Assembly: GCA_020310875.1 (NCBI GenBank)
Contig: CM035415.1
Span: forward strand, 194,432,432-194,496,431
Direction: 5' to 3'
DNA from: Ceratopteris richardii
Taxonomy: Eukaryota > Streptophyta > Polypodiopsida > Polypodiales > Pteridaceae
Length of the DNA: 64,000 bases
The notes beneath the pieces were generated by a model. The model was given only the letters and a program-made list of their open reading frames with translations, was not told the DNA's origin and made no database searches. Positions 34,276 through 44,406 of this stretch are shown here, one piece after another. The translations under genes were made by a program, and so were the position numbers. Position 1 is the stretch's first letter; every line of letters begins with the position of its first letter.

Positions 34276-35300
34276 TGTTGGTGCATATCAATCACCAATT
34301 GAAGATTTGGAGTGAAGAAAATGGATACATTCACAAGAGTGAAGGACATGTACACATATGTACATTAGTTTTGACATAGGTTACATATACTTATGTTTTG
34401 ATGAGAGTTTGTACATAGATGTCTATAAATACTTTTGAAAAATGTCGGGCAAAGATAGAGAGCAGAAGAGAGAAGACAAAGAGAGACCATGTATGAGCAT
34501 AGGAATAGAGAAATTAGTGATTGTAAATGTCAATAGACAGTTGAGAAAGAAGTTGAAGTCTCTCTCACTTTTCAGTTGTAGTCTTCTCATGAAATGAAGG
34601 AAATGTTGCGCCCGATGTTTCTGCGTCTACTCCGTCTGTGGTAGATCATTTGTGAAATCCTTTTGAGGATATCTAAGTTGTTAGTTGATGAGTTTGTGGT
34701 TTGAATTTCAGAGTCTAATTGTAAACAGGTGAAGAGAATTGCTGGTAGGAACATTCACATGTATTGAGTGTTTACAGCTCTCTGAAACAGGCGCACTTTT
34801 CGAGTCCAAAGAAATGAGTAGTGCTCAGCGCACAGTGTAAAGTTTTACACATATGATAGCTTAAAATCTAAGTTGAGAGATAAGCTATCTTCAGTCAAAA
34901 GGATTTGGCAAAACGGGTTCGACATTGTGAGAACCAAAGTTAAGAAGTTAGGGGTGTAGAATCGACTGTTCTGAGTAACAGTTTCTGACATAGGTAACTT
35001 GTGAAATGGATTTCTCAAGTTATACTATAGCTTTTGAAGTAATTTAACTTGGAGGTGTTGCGCAATCCCTAGGAGATGATTCGTATAAAGTTTCATCAAA
35101 AACTTTACATGTTTGATAAGTCAATGTGAAGAAATTCTGCAGCAGACTTTTCTGTGTTTCATCTTCTTCACAGATTTTCTTAATTTTGATAATTTGGAGA
35201 TTGGACCTCAAATTTAGTGAAGGTTTTGACTTACTCTTGATATAGAGGTGTTCTAAATTCAAGAGTAGGTTGTTCTTTTGGAGATTAACACTCTCCATCA
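34276..35300 (+). repeat. 5' LTR of C2
   Basis: The LTR runs TGTTGGTGCAT...CTCTCCATCA. A TATAAATA box lies at 34424-34431. Confidence 0.96.
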
Positions 35301-35301
35301 G

Positions 35302-35313
35302 TGGTATCAGAGC
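35302..35313 (+). other. PBS for initiator tRNA-Met, C2
   Basis: TGGTATCAGAGC lies one base after the LTR end. Confidence 0.96.
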
Positions 35314-35522
35314 AGGAGACATCAAATCAAGGAAAGGAAGGTCCCGACTGCTGCAGATTCAAGAAGTTCAACATTTGAAGAGCTAAGAAGTGAAAGCTTG
35401 GAGTCAAAAGCCTAAGGAGAAGTCTACTCGACATCAAGAAAGGCAAAAGGAGTCTAACTTGAAGTAAAGGTACATACATTGCTTGTAAAGCTTGAAGTTT
35501 TCAATACACAGGTGGAAACAAG

Positions 35523-38500
35523 ATGGGAGATGCTCTACAGATAGAGAAATTGGATAGGGAAAACTATCCTGCATGGTCAATGAGGATGGAAGCTCATCTT
35601 ATGAGCAAAGATTTAATTGGTTACATCACAGGAGAAGAAGAGAAGCCAGAGTTCAGAGATCCTAGTGTTCCAACTAGGGAAGAGTTAGCAGATCTGAAAA
35701 ATTGGATGAAGAAAGATGCTCAAGCTAGGAGCATTATCTACATGGGAGTCAATGATTACTTGTTACCTCACATTAGAGGTCTTGAAAGTGCAACTGACAT
35801 ATGGAATGCTTTGGAGGAGCATTTTCAGAACACTACAAAGTCAAGGAAGGCATCCTTATGGGCAGAGTTTACTACCTTCAAGAAGAAGGCCTCTCAGTCC
35901 ATCTCAGATTATGTGACAAGGATGAAAGATATTGCAGATGCTTTAGGAGCTGTTGATGAAGACATTGAGGAAGATAAATTGGTAAGGCAAATCCTTACAG
36001 GGTTGAGAGGTGATGACAAATGGAAGCCATTTATTTTGTCTACAGAACTATCACTTGACCATTTCACTCCTGATTTAAATCAATTGTTAGGTCATATGCT
36101 AACATTTGAGCAGGATGTTAAAGGAGATGGTGACAAGAGTACAGGTCATGCAATGTACTCAAAGGATAAGAAGAAGAATAGCAAAGGAAAACAACAAGCA
36201 GGTGAAGATGAAGGAACAACTACTCAAGCCAACTTCCTAAGAGGAAGAGGAGGTGGCAAAGGTAGAGGAAGAGGCAGGAATAACAAAGATGGAGGCAAAG
36301 CTTGCTGGATTTGTGGTAAGACAAATCACTTAGCTAATGATTGTTGGCATAATACTCAGAATAATAATGGATATAGTCAAAATTATAATGCAAGAGGAAG
36401 AGGTGGCAGAAATCAAAGAGGTAATTACAGAGGTAGAGGTGGAAGAAATTACTTTGGAAGAAATGCAGGTAGAGGATTCCAAAGTCAACAATACAACAAC
36501 ACCTACTACAATTATGCTTCAGATCAAAAGGAAGACTCAACATTGATAATGAATGCAACTTGTGAAAGGCAGAGTGAAGATCAAAGAGTCTTTTACATTG
36601 ACTCAGGGTGTAGCAATCACCTGAGTGGTAACATATCTTTGATGACTGATTTGGAAAGTAAAGTTTTTAATCATGTTGTTCAAACAGGTGACAACACAAA
36701 GCACAATGTGAAGTCAATTGGATCAGTGAAGGCCAAGGATGGAAGTACCTTATTGAGTAAGGTCTTGTATGTTCCTACAATCCCTAAGAATTTGATAAGT
36801 GTAGGTCAAATTGTTGAAAAGGGATATGAAGTAAGGTTCACTAATGATGGAGTATATGTGGAAGACCCTAGCCAAGGGTATAAACAGATTGTTTCAGGAA
36901 AAAAAGAAGGAAGACTATTTACATTGAAGATTCAAGGTAACATTGGTCATGCAATGTTCACATATGGAGGACACAAGATCTCTGAGTTAGATCTTTGGCA
37001 CAAGAGGCTTGGACATTTCAATGAAAGAGGTATTAAAGATATGGTTAACAATGGTTCAGTGCTTGGATTGCCTAATGTTGCAGGTCAACATATGACATAC
37101 AAATGTGAGGCATGTCAATTAGGTAAGGCTCATAAACATTCATATTCCAAGCATGGTTTTATGCATTCAGAGAAGCTTGAATTGGTACACACAGATGTGT
37201 GGGGACCATCAAAAGATTTCAGTATAAATGGATCAAGGTATTATGTGATTTATGTTGATGATGCTACTAGGTGGATCACTATCTATGTGATCAAAGATAA
37301 GTCAGAAGTGTTTAATACATTTAAACACTATCATGCATATGCAGAAAGAATTACAGGACATAAGTTGAAGAGACTAAGATCAGATGGAGGGGGAGAGTAT
37401 TTCTCAAATGAGTTCAGTGATTACTTATGGAATGCAGGTATAAAAAGGGAAATTACTTGCAGGTACTCTCCTCAACAAAATGGTGTTGCAGAAAGGAGAA
37501 ATAGAACTCTTGTTGAGTTTGCAAGATCCATGATGAAGGAGAAAAATTGCCCTAATTATTTGTGGGCTGAGGCTGTAAATACAGCCACTTATTTGGTCAA
37601 TAGGTTACCATGTAAAGCCTTGCAGGGTATGACACCATATGAGGCTTGGTGGGGTAAGAGACCTACCTTGGATCATTGCAGAGTATTTGGGTGTGTGGCA
37701 TATGCATTTGTGCCATCACAATTAAGACACAAGTTGGAACCCAAAGCTGAAAAGTATGTTTTCATTGGCTATGATGACAAGCAGATGGGCTATAGGTTGT
37801 GGAGTCCATCAACAAAACAATTTATGGTTTCTAAAGATGTTACATTTGATGAACAAAGTACTTGGTATGCAGGTACAATCAACATTAATACAGGTGATGA
37901 AGAAGAAGTGAATCAAAGAAAAGGTAAATCAAAAGTTCAAATATTTGATGAGCAAGAGAATAATGAAGTGCAGGTTGAGGTGGAAGAGACACCAAGATTT
38001 GATCCTGAATGTGAAGAGCCAGAAACCTCAAGGAGTGGAGAACTCAGAAGGTCAACAAGAAATAGGTGGCAACCTACAAGGTATAGTTATGATACTTCAT
38101 TTCTAGCCACAAAAGATTATGCTTATATGGTGAATACAGATGAAGACCCTTCTACATATGAAGAGGCAAAAGGTAAGGAAAAATGGGAGAGTGCTATGCA
38201 GGAGGAATATGATGCACTATTGGAGAATCAAACTTGGGATTTGGTTCCTAAACCAAATAGTCAGAAGATTATTGGATGCAAATGGGTCTACAAGACAAAA
38301 AGGTTTGCAGATGGAAGTGTGTCTAGATACAAAGCTAGACTTGTTGTCAAAGGGTTTGCTCAAACATATGGTATTGATTATGATGAGACCTATAGTCCTG
38401 TGGCAAAGATGACAACCATAAGGACACTTATTGCTATTGCTGCATGTAAAGGTTGGAAGCTATGTCAACTTGATGTAAAGAATGCTTTTTTGAATGGTTA

Positions 38501-39689
38501 TATTTCAGATGATGTATTCATGGAGCAACCTCAAGGGTTCAGAGATAAAAGGTATCCAGATCATGTGTGCAAGCTCAAGAGAGCTTTATATGGCTTGAAG
38601 CAGGCCCCAAGGGCATGGAACTATAGACTTGTGAAGTTCCTAAAAGAACTTGGTTTTCAGGTGTCTAAAGCAGATAGTAGCTTGCTTGTCAAGGCAAGTG
38701 AAAATGGTTTCATATACATGTGCATATATGTTGATGATATAATTCTTACAGGTACAGATGAAGAAGGAATACAAAAGCTCAAGAGGCAAATGGAAAAGGA
38801 GTTCAAGATAAGTGACTTGGGAGACTTGTCATACTTCTTGGGCATGGAGATTACATATACTCAACATGGAGTATTTGTGACCCAAGAAAGGTATTTGAAG
38901 AACTTGTTAATCAAGTTTAAAATGGATGATTGCAGGGTAGCACCTACACCAATGGAGGTGAATCACAAATTGAGTAAGTATGGAGGTGAAGAATTCAAGG
39001 ACATGAGACAATATCAGAGTTTGGTTGGTAGCCTTATCTATGCTACTCTAACTAGACCTGATTTATCATATGCAGTAGGGGTTTTGTCTCAATTTATGCA
39101 TTGCCCAAGGAAAGAACATTGGATTGCAGGACAAAGGGTGTTGAGGTACATTAAGGGTACACTCAATGAAGGTTTGTATTATGGGTTTACCTCAGATACA
39201 AATATCAAAATTTATAGTGATGCAGATTGGGCAGGTAATCCAGATGATAGAAGATCTACATTTGGGTACATGTGTTATGTGGGAGATAAACTTATCTCAT
39301 GGTGTTCCAAGAAGCAACATACAGTTGCTTTATCTTCTACAGAAGCAGAGTATAAAGGCATGGTTGAAGCTGCAAAAGAAGTAATTTGGGTTAAGACCTT
39401 GATGAAGAGTCTTGACATTGTGCATGGAGTACCAATCATATATGGAGATAACATGAGTTCATTGTATTTAGCTGCTAATCCTGTTTTTCATGCCAGGACC
39501 AAACACATTGAGATTCAGTATCACTTCCTAAGAGAGAAAGTGATGGATAAGGAGATTGAAGTCATACATACTTCAACAAAGGATCAGATAGCTGATATGC
39601 TTACAAAGAGCTTGGATGGACCAAAGCTACAGAAGTTTAAGGACATGGCAGGTATAAAGAAGAAAGGAGAAACCTCAATTGATGATTGA
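35523..39689 (+). CDS. C2 gag-pol polyprotein, intact copia
   Basis: A 1,388-residue polyprotein begins at ATG (MGDALQIEKLDRENYPAWSM), 209 bp after the PBS. It has a copia gag domain in roughly the first 220 residues, zinc knuckle C261-x2-C264-x4-H269-x4-C274, and G/R/N-rich RGRGG repeats around it. Protease has DSG at D360 (FYIDSGCSNH). Integrase has the HHCC module (LWHKRLGHFN, then CEACQ) and core D558, D621, E657 with exact D-x35-E spacing. RT has YVDD at 1069-1072. RNase H has D1233 (YSDADWAG) and ALSSTEAEYKG. The order protease-integrase-RT-RNase H defines Ty1/copia. No stops or shifts occur. The TGA overlaps the polypurine tract. Confidence 0.97.
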   Translation: MGDALQIEKLDRENYPAWSMRMEAHLMSKDLIGYITGEEEKPEFRDPSVPTREELADLKNWMKKDAQARSIIYMGVNDYLLPHIRGLESATDIWNALEEHFQNTTKSRKASLWAEFTTFKKKASQSISDYVTRMKDIADALGAVDEDIEEDKLVRQILTGLRGDDKWKPFILSTELSLDHFTPDLNQLLGHMLTFEQDVKGDGDKSTGHAMYSKDKKKNSKGKQQAGEDEGTTTQANFLRGRGGGKGRGRGRNNKDGGKACWICGKTNHLANDCWHNTQNNNGYSQNYNARGRGGRNQRGNYRGRGGRNYFGRNAGRGFQSQQYNNTYYNYASDQKEDSTLIMNATCERQSEDQRVFYIDSGCSNHLSGNISLMTDLESKVFNHVVQTGDNTKHNVKSIGSVKAKDGSTLLSKVLYVPTIPKNLISVGQIVEKGYEVRFTNDGVYVEDPSQGYKQIVSGKKEGRLFTLKIQGNIGHAMFTYGGHKISELDLWHKRLGHFNERGIKDMVNNGSVLGLPNVAGQHMTYKCEACQLGKAHKHSYSKHGFMHSEKLELVHTDVWGPSKDFSINGSRYYVIYVDDATRWITIYVIKDKSEVFNTFKHYHAYAERITGHKLKRLRSDGGGEYFSNEFSDYLWNAGIKREITCRYSPQQNGVAERRNRTLVEFARSMMKEKNCPNYLWAEAVNTATYLVNRLPCKALQGMTPYEAWWGKRPTLDHCRVFGCVAYAFVPSQLRHKLEPKAEKYVFIGYDDKQMGYRLWSPSTKQFMVSKDVTFDEQSTWYAGTININTGDEEEVNQRKGKSKVQIFDEQENNEVQVEVEETPRFDPECEEPETSRSGELRRSTRNRWQPTRYSYDTSFLATKDYAYMVNTDEDPSTYEEAKGKEKWESAMQEEYDALLENQTWDLVPKPNSQKIIGCKWVYKTKRFADGSVSRYKARLVVKGFAQTYGIDYDETYSPVAKMTTIRTLIAIAACKGWKLCQLDVKNAFLNGYISDDVFMEQPQGFRDKRYPDHVCKLKRALYGLKQAPRAWNYRLVKFLKELGFQVSKADSSLLVKASENGFIYMCIYVDDIILTGTDEEGIQKLKRQMEKEFKISDLGDLSYFLGMEITYTQHGVFVTQERYLKNLLIKFKMDDCRVAPTPMEVNHKLSKYGGEEFKDMRQYQSLVGSLIYATLTRPDLSYAVGVLSQFMHCPRKEHWIAGQRVLRYIKGTLNEGLYYGFTSDTNIKIYSDADWAGNPDDRRSTFGYMCYVGDKLISWCSKKQHTVALSSTEAEYKGMVEAAKEVIWVKTLMKSLDIVHGVPIIYGDNMSSLYLAANPVFHARTKHIEIQYHFLREKVMDKEIEVIHTSTKDQIADMLTKSLDGPKLQKFKDMAGIKKKGETSIDD

Positions 39690-39696
39690 GGGGGAG
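39688..39696 (+). other. Polypurine tract of C2
   Basis: GAGGGGGAG lies one base before the 3' LTR. The same motif is used by C0, C1 and C3. Confidence 0.9.
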
Positions 39697-39697
39697 C

Positions 39698-40722
39698 TGT
39701 TGGTGCATATCAATCACCAATTGAAGATTTGGAGTGAAGAAAATGGATACATTCACAAGAGTGAAGGACATGTACACATATGTACATTAGTTTTGACATA
39801 GGTTACATATACTTATGTTTTGATGAGAGTTTGTACATAGATGTCTATAAATACTTTTGAAAAATGTCGGGCAAAGATAGAGAGCAGAAGAGAGAAGACA
39901 AAGAGAGACCATGTATGAGCATAGGAATAGAGAAATTAGTGATTGTAAATGTCAATAGATAGTTGAGAAAGAAGTTGAAGTCTCTCTCACTTTTCAGTTG
40001 TAGTCTTCTCATGAAATGAAGGAAATGTTGCGCCCGATGTTTCTGCGTCTACTCCGTCTGTGGTAGATCATTTGTGAAATCCTTTTGAGGATATCTAAGT
40101 TGTTAGTTGATGAGTTTGTGGTTTGAATTTCAGAGTCTAATTGTAAACAGGTGAAGAGAATTGCTGGTAGGAACATTCACATGTATTGAGTGTTTACAGC
40201 TCTCTGAAACAGGCGCACTTTTCGAGTCCAAAGAAATGAGTAGTGCTCAGCGCACAGTGTAAAGTTTTACACATATGATAGCTTAAAATCTAAGTTGAGA
40301 GATAAGCTATCTTCAGTCAAAAGGATTTGGCAAAACGGGTTCGACATTGTGAGAACCAAAGTTAAGAAGTTAGGGGTGTAGAATCGACTGTTCTGAGTAA
40401 CAGTTTCTGACATAGGTAACTTGTGAAATGGATTTCTCAAGTTATACTATAGCTTTTGAAGTAATTTAACTTGGAGGTGTTGCGCAATCCCTAGGAGATG
40501 ATTCGTATAAAGTTTCATCAAAAACTTTACATGTTTGATAAGTCAATGTGAAGAAATTCTGCAGCAGACTTTTCTGTGTTTCATCTTCTTCACAGATTTT
40601 CTTAATTTTGATAATTTGGAGATTGGACCTCAAATTTAGTGAAGGTTTTGACTTACTCTTGATATAGAGGTGTTCTAAATTCAAGAGTAGGTTGTTCTTT
40701 TGGAGATTAACACTCTCCATCA
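39698..40722 (+). repeat. 3' LTR of C2
   Basis: This 1,025-bp LTR is identical to the 5' copy except one base by eye. TATAAATA lies at 39846-39853. Confidence 0.96.
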
Positions 40723-40727
40723 AGCAG

Positions 40728-43700
40728 AGCTACCTAGGCCAAAGAATGTCAAGGAAGTACAAGCTTTCATGGGGCACTGTGGTTATTACCGACGATTTAT
40801 ACACATGTATGCTGTCATTGCAAAGCCCATGTACGGACTTCTGACTAACTTTGAGTGGACGGATGAATGTGAGAATTCCTTTTAGGAGCTTAAACGAAGA
40901 TTATGTTCAGCACCAATCTTGACCACACCAGATTGGAATAAGCCATTCCATGTTCACGTGGATGCATCCAACTATGCTATTGGATGTGTGCTTGCACAAC
41001 CTACTGGTGAAGGTAATATGGATCTTCCAATTGCCTATGCCAGTAGACAATTGAATGCGGCTGAACGGAATTACACCACTACAGAGCGAGAAGGATTAGG
41101 CATGGTATACGCAGTTAAGAAATTTAGACACTATTTGCTTGCAAATAAGTTTAAATTTTTTACTGATCATTAGGCATTGTTATATCTCGTAAACAAGCCA
41201 TGCAATACAGGACGATTAGTGAGATGGTTTCTCTTGCTAATGGAATATGATTTTGAGGTTGTGGTAAGGAAAGGGAGGACTCATTTGAGAGCAGATCACC
41301 TCTCTAGGCTCACATCGGGAGAAGCCCCACAAGGAGTGTCAGATGACCTTCCTGATGCTTACTTGTTTAATTTGGAAGTGGTGCCGCAGTGGGCTAAGTC
41401 ATTGGTACCAGTATTGACATACGGGCCTAACCATCCAGTGGTAAACACACGGAATAAAGAGGTTGTAAAAGCCCAAAAGTACCACATCATGGCAGGAAGC
41501 ATGTACAAGCACACAGATCAAGGGATCTTGGCTTGTTGCGTAGAAGAGGATGAGTATGCTAAATGGTTGCAATTAGCACATGTAGGTGCGTTAGAGCAAC
41601 ACTACTCAAAGCAACGAACTTTACAGACCCTAAAGAGACTCGGAGTACATTGGCCAACCATGGAAGCTGATGTCCAAAATTTGTGCAAGGAATGCCCAAT
41701 CTGTTGCACTAAACCACCTGTGGAACATGCCACCCTTTATCAAGTATCCATAGTGCCAGATTGGAGCGAACCTCTCGTATCCTTCTTGAGGACAAACACA
41801 TTCCCTCCAGACATGACTCTGGCTAGGAAAAGGAGTTTAGAACAAGAAGCCCTGGATTACTCACTCATTGGTGATAATCTATACAAACACGGCAAAGATG
41901 GTTACCTAAGACTGTGTGTCCATGAGAGTGAGTATCTTAAGATCTTAGAAACTGTTCACCAAGGTGTAGCAGGAGGACACTTTGGACCGGATCGGGTGAT
42001 CAAGGCAATTCTATTTGCGGGCTTCTGGTGGCCTACCCTTCACATGGATGCACATACCTATGTGAAACGGTGTGATGTCTGTCAGAGGACTCAGTATCCT
42101 ATACGCAAAGATGAGATGCCACTGAAACCTATGATGGGTGGACGTGCATTTTCTAAGTGGGGAATAGACTTTGTAGGTCCTATTAATCCCCCAGCTAAAG
42201 GTTCTCATGCGGAATACATCATTGTTGCGACAGATTATCTAACTAAGTGGGTAGAGGTAAGGGCTACGACAAAGAACGATGCTCAAACAACTGCTAAATT
42301 CTTGTTTGAGAGTGTATTCACGAGATATGGGCTACCTATAGAGCTTGTAAGTGATAGAGGCACTCATTTCTTGAACGAAGTGATTGAAAATCTACTCCAA
42401 GAATTCTTGGTAATACACAAGAAGTCTGCCCCCTATCACCCTCAAGCTAATGGACAAGCTGAGAGCACTAATAAGATCTTATGCAATGTACTGACAAAAT
42501 TAGTGAACACTAAACGCTCTGATTGGGACAAACAACTCCACCATGCTGTTTGGGCATACCGAGTTGCCTACAAAACGGTACTCCAAGCCACCCCCTTTCA
42601 GATGGTATTCGGCCAAAACGCTGTGTTACCCTTGGACTTCTTGATCCCTACATTGAGAGTAGCACAAGAGCACGAATGGACAGGTCATGAGCTCTCCTCT
42701 AGGATCTTTGACCTTGAACGATTAGGAGAAACAAGACTGAGAGCCGCTGCAGGAATATATGCAGCCAAGAAGAGACAGAAGGCATACTTTGATGCCCACG
42801 TGAAGGATAAGGGTTTGAAAGCAGGAGATCTAGTTTTAGTCTATACACTGAAACAACACGCAAGGAAGCTAGAAAAGAGAGGCTACGGACCTATGATCAT
42901 CAATAGGATCTCCACGAGCGGAGCAGTACAACTAGCCACATTAGAGGGTGATGTTCTCCCAAACTATATTAGCGGTTGCAGAGTCAAGTTGTATCAGGAA
43001 CCCCTCACGGAGGAAATGCTCAGCCGACTCAACACTGCTAAGAAACGCAAAGAGGAAGAAAAGTGAATTCGAGAAGAAGCTCAAGCAGAAGCTTTAGAAC
43101 GCATCAGAAGGATGAAGTTACGAAGGCAAGGCCGAGATCAGACTAGAACAGATGACTATGCAGATCAAGGATATCCTATGGCCATGTGTGAAGTCGCAGG
43201 AACAAGCTCGCATAGGATAATTGATCGACGTCCTTTCATAACCCTAGATATAGGACAAGGAACGAGTGCAAGGACTGTAAGAGCCTTGATTGACTCAGGT
43301 GCAGCCACTAGTGCGGTTAAATTGTCTTACTGTCAAGAGTTGCAGTTAACTGTCAATCCTGTGGAAGCATACCTCATAGGATTGGGAGGAGTGGAAACCC
43401 CTTGCATGGGCGAGGTGGAACTTCCCCTCTACATTCATGATGAGACAATGACAGTTAAAGTACTAGTGTGTCAAGATGAGGACCTCACGGGACCCCTTGT
43501 CTTGGGTCAAGACTGGATCTATGACCAAGCAGTCAACTTGAACCTAAGAAGTGGACTTCTTCAGGTATGGGTCAATCATAGTCGAATTACAGTAGAGTTG
43601 GATAATGGAGCACTCAAAGAACTAGGAAAGGCACAGACTCCTGGTCCTTCCAGGAGTACACATGAAGATGACCATGCTGTTCTTGTCCAAAACTATGTGT

Positions 43701-43744
43701 TGCAGAGGAATGCTACGCGCAAAAAAGGAGTCAGGGAGGCAACG
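40728..43744 (+). pseudogene. G pol: RNase H, double H2C2, integrase, second protease
   Basis: This continues the RT frame after C2. RNase H (HVHVDASNYAIGCVL, then ERNYTTTEREGLG) is followed by first H2C2 (HVGALEQHY, CPICC), second H2C2 (HQGVAGGHF, CDVCQ), integrase core (WGIDFVGP, VSDRGTHF, NGQAEST), and a second retropepsin-like domain with intact DSGA (ALIDSGAATSAVKL) and LVLGQDWI. It ends at GVREAT, where N1 inserted; the tail is at 32582-31974. One frame throughout, with TAG at 40883-40885, TAG at 41171-41173 and TGA at 43064-43066. E0 has CGA at the last, and the TAGs fit CAG codons. Confidence 0.92.
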
Positions 43745-44385
43745 TGTTGTTATAAGGGTTGCCCACAATTTCCTCATGCAATGGCACCCTCTAGCCCTCA
43801 TAAAAATATCTCTTTTTGTATTTAGGAGATGTCCATATGAACACTCTCCTAAAACCCCTTTTTGATAATTCCTCTAGTCTATGGTATGGAAGCCTTTTCA
43901 AATAAAATCTCTTTTTGCACACATCCATAGATTTCCCACGTAGATTTCCCACGCATATATTTGTATTGAAGAGGGTGGTTGGAAGGAATATTTGAAAAGA
44001 TCTAGAGAGATATGAGCATGTGCTCCTTTTTGACTAGTCAAAAAGAGCACAAGGGAGAATGAGCTGAGCCTATAAATAGAGGCTATTTCTTGTAAAGAGG
44101 AGGTCCCTTGGCCATGGCCTTGGCCTCCATTTTGATAATGGAAGAAGGTGTCATTTGCTACTCTCCTGTTTCCTTGTGTGCAAGGCGATGATCTTGGTGT
44201 ATGGATTTGCATGTGTGTGTGCATGCTTGGGAGGATGTTCCCCTTTGCTCCTTGTGACGTTGGCCATTGTTGCCATTGCTCCATGAGCGTGGGTGAACCT
44301 CTCCTCTCATTCTTTGCCCCAACTTGGAGAAACCTCTCACTTCCATGTGAGGCAGTTAGGGTCTGTTGCTCCCCTTTTCTCAACA
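43745..44385 (+). repeat. 5' LTR of N1
   Basis: The LTR runs TGTTGTTATAAGG...TTTTCTCAACA. TATAAATAGA lies at 44071-44080. Upstream at 44026-44045 is a perfect 20-bp palindrome with inverted TTGACT motifs. Confidence 0.95.
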
Positions 44386-44388
44386 ATT

Positions 44389-44406
44389 TGGCGCCGTTGC
44401 CGGGGA
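44389..44406 (+). other. PBS for tRNA-Asp, N1
   Basis: TGGCGCCGTTGCCGGGGA lies three bases after the LTR, the same site as in A, B and D. Confidence 0.95.

Larger units (their letters stand above)
34276..40722 (+). mobile_element. Copia element C2, complete and young
   Basis: This has two 1,025-bp LTRs, a PBS, one uninterrupted gag-pol frame and a polypurine tract. It is flanked by the target duplication AGCAG (34271-34275 and 40723-40727). The LTRs differ at a single position by eye (C at 34536 in the left copy versus T in the right). Of all elements here it alone looks capable of autonomous transposition. Confidence 0.97.
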
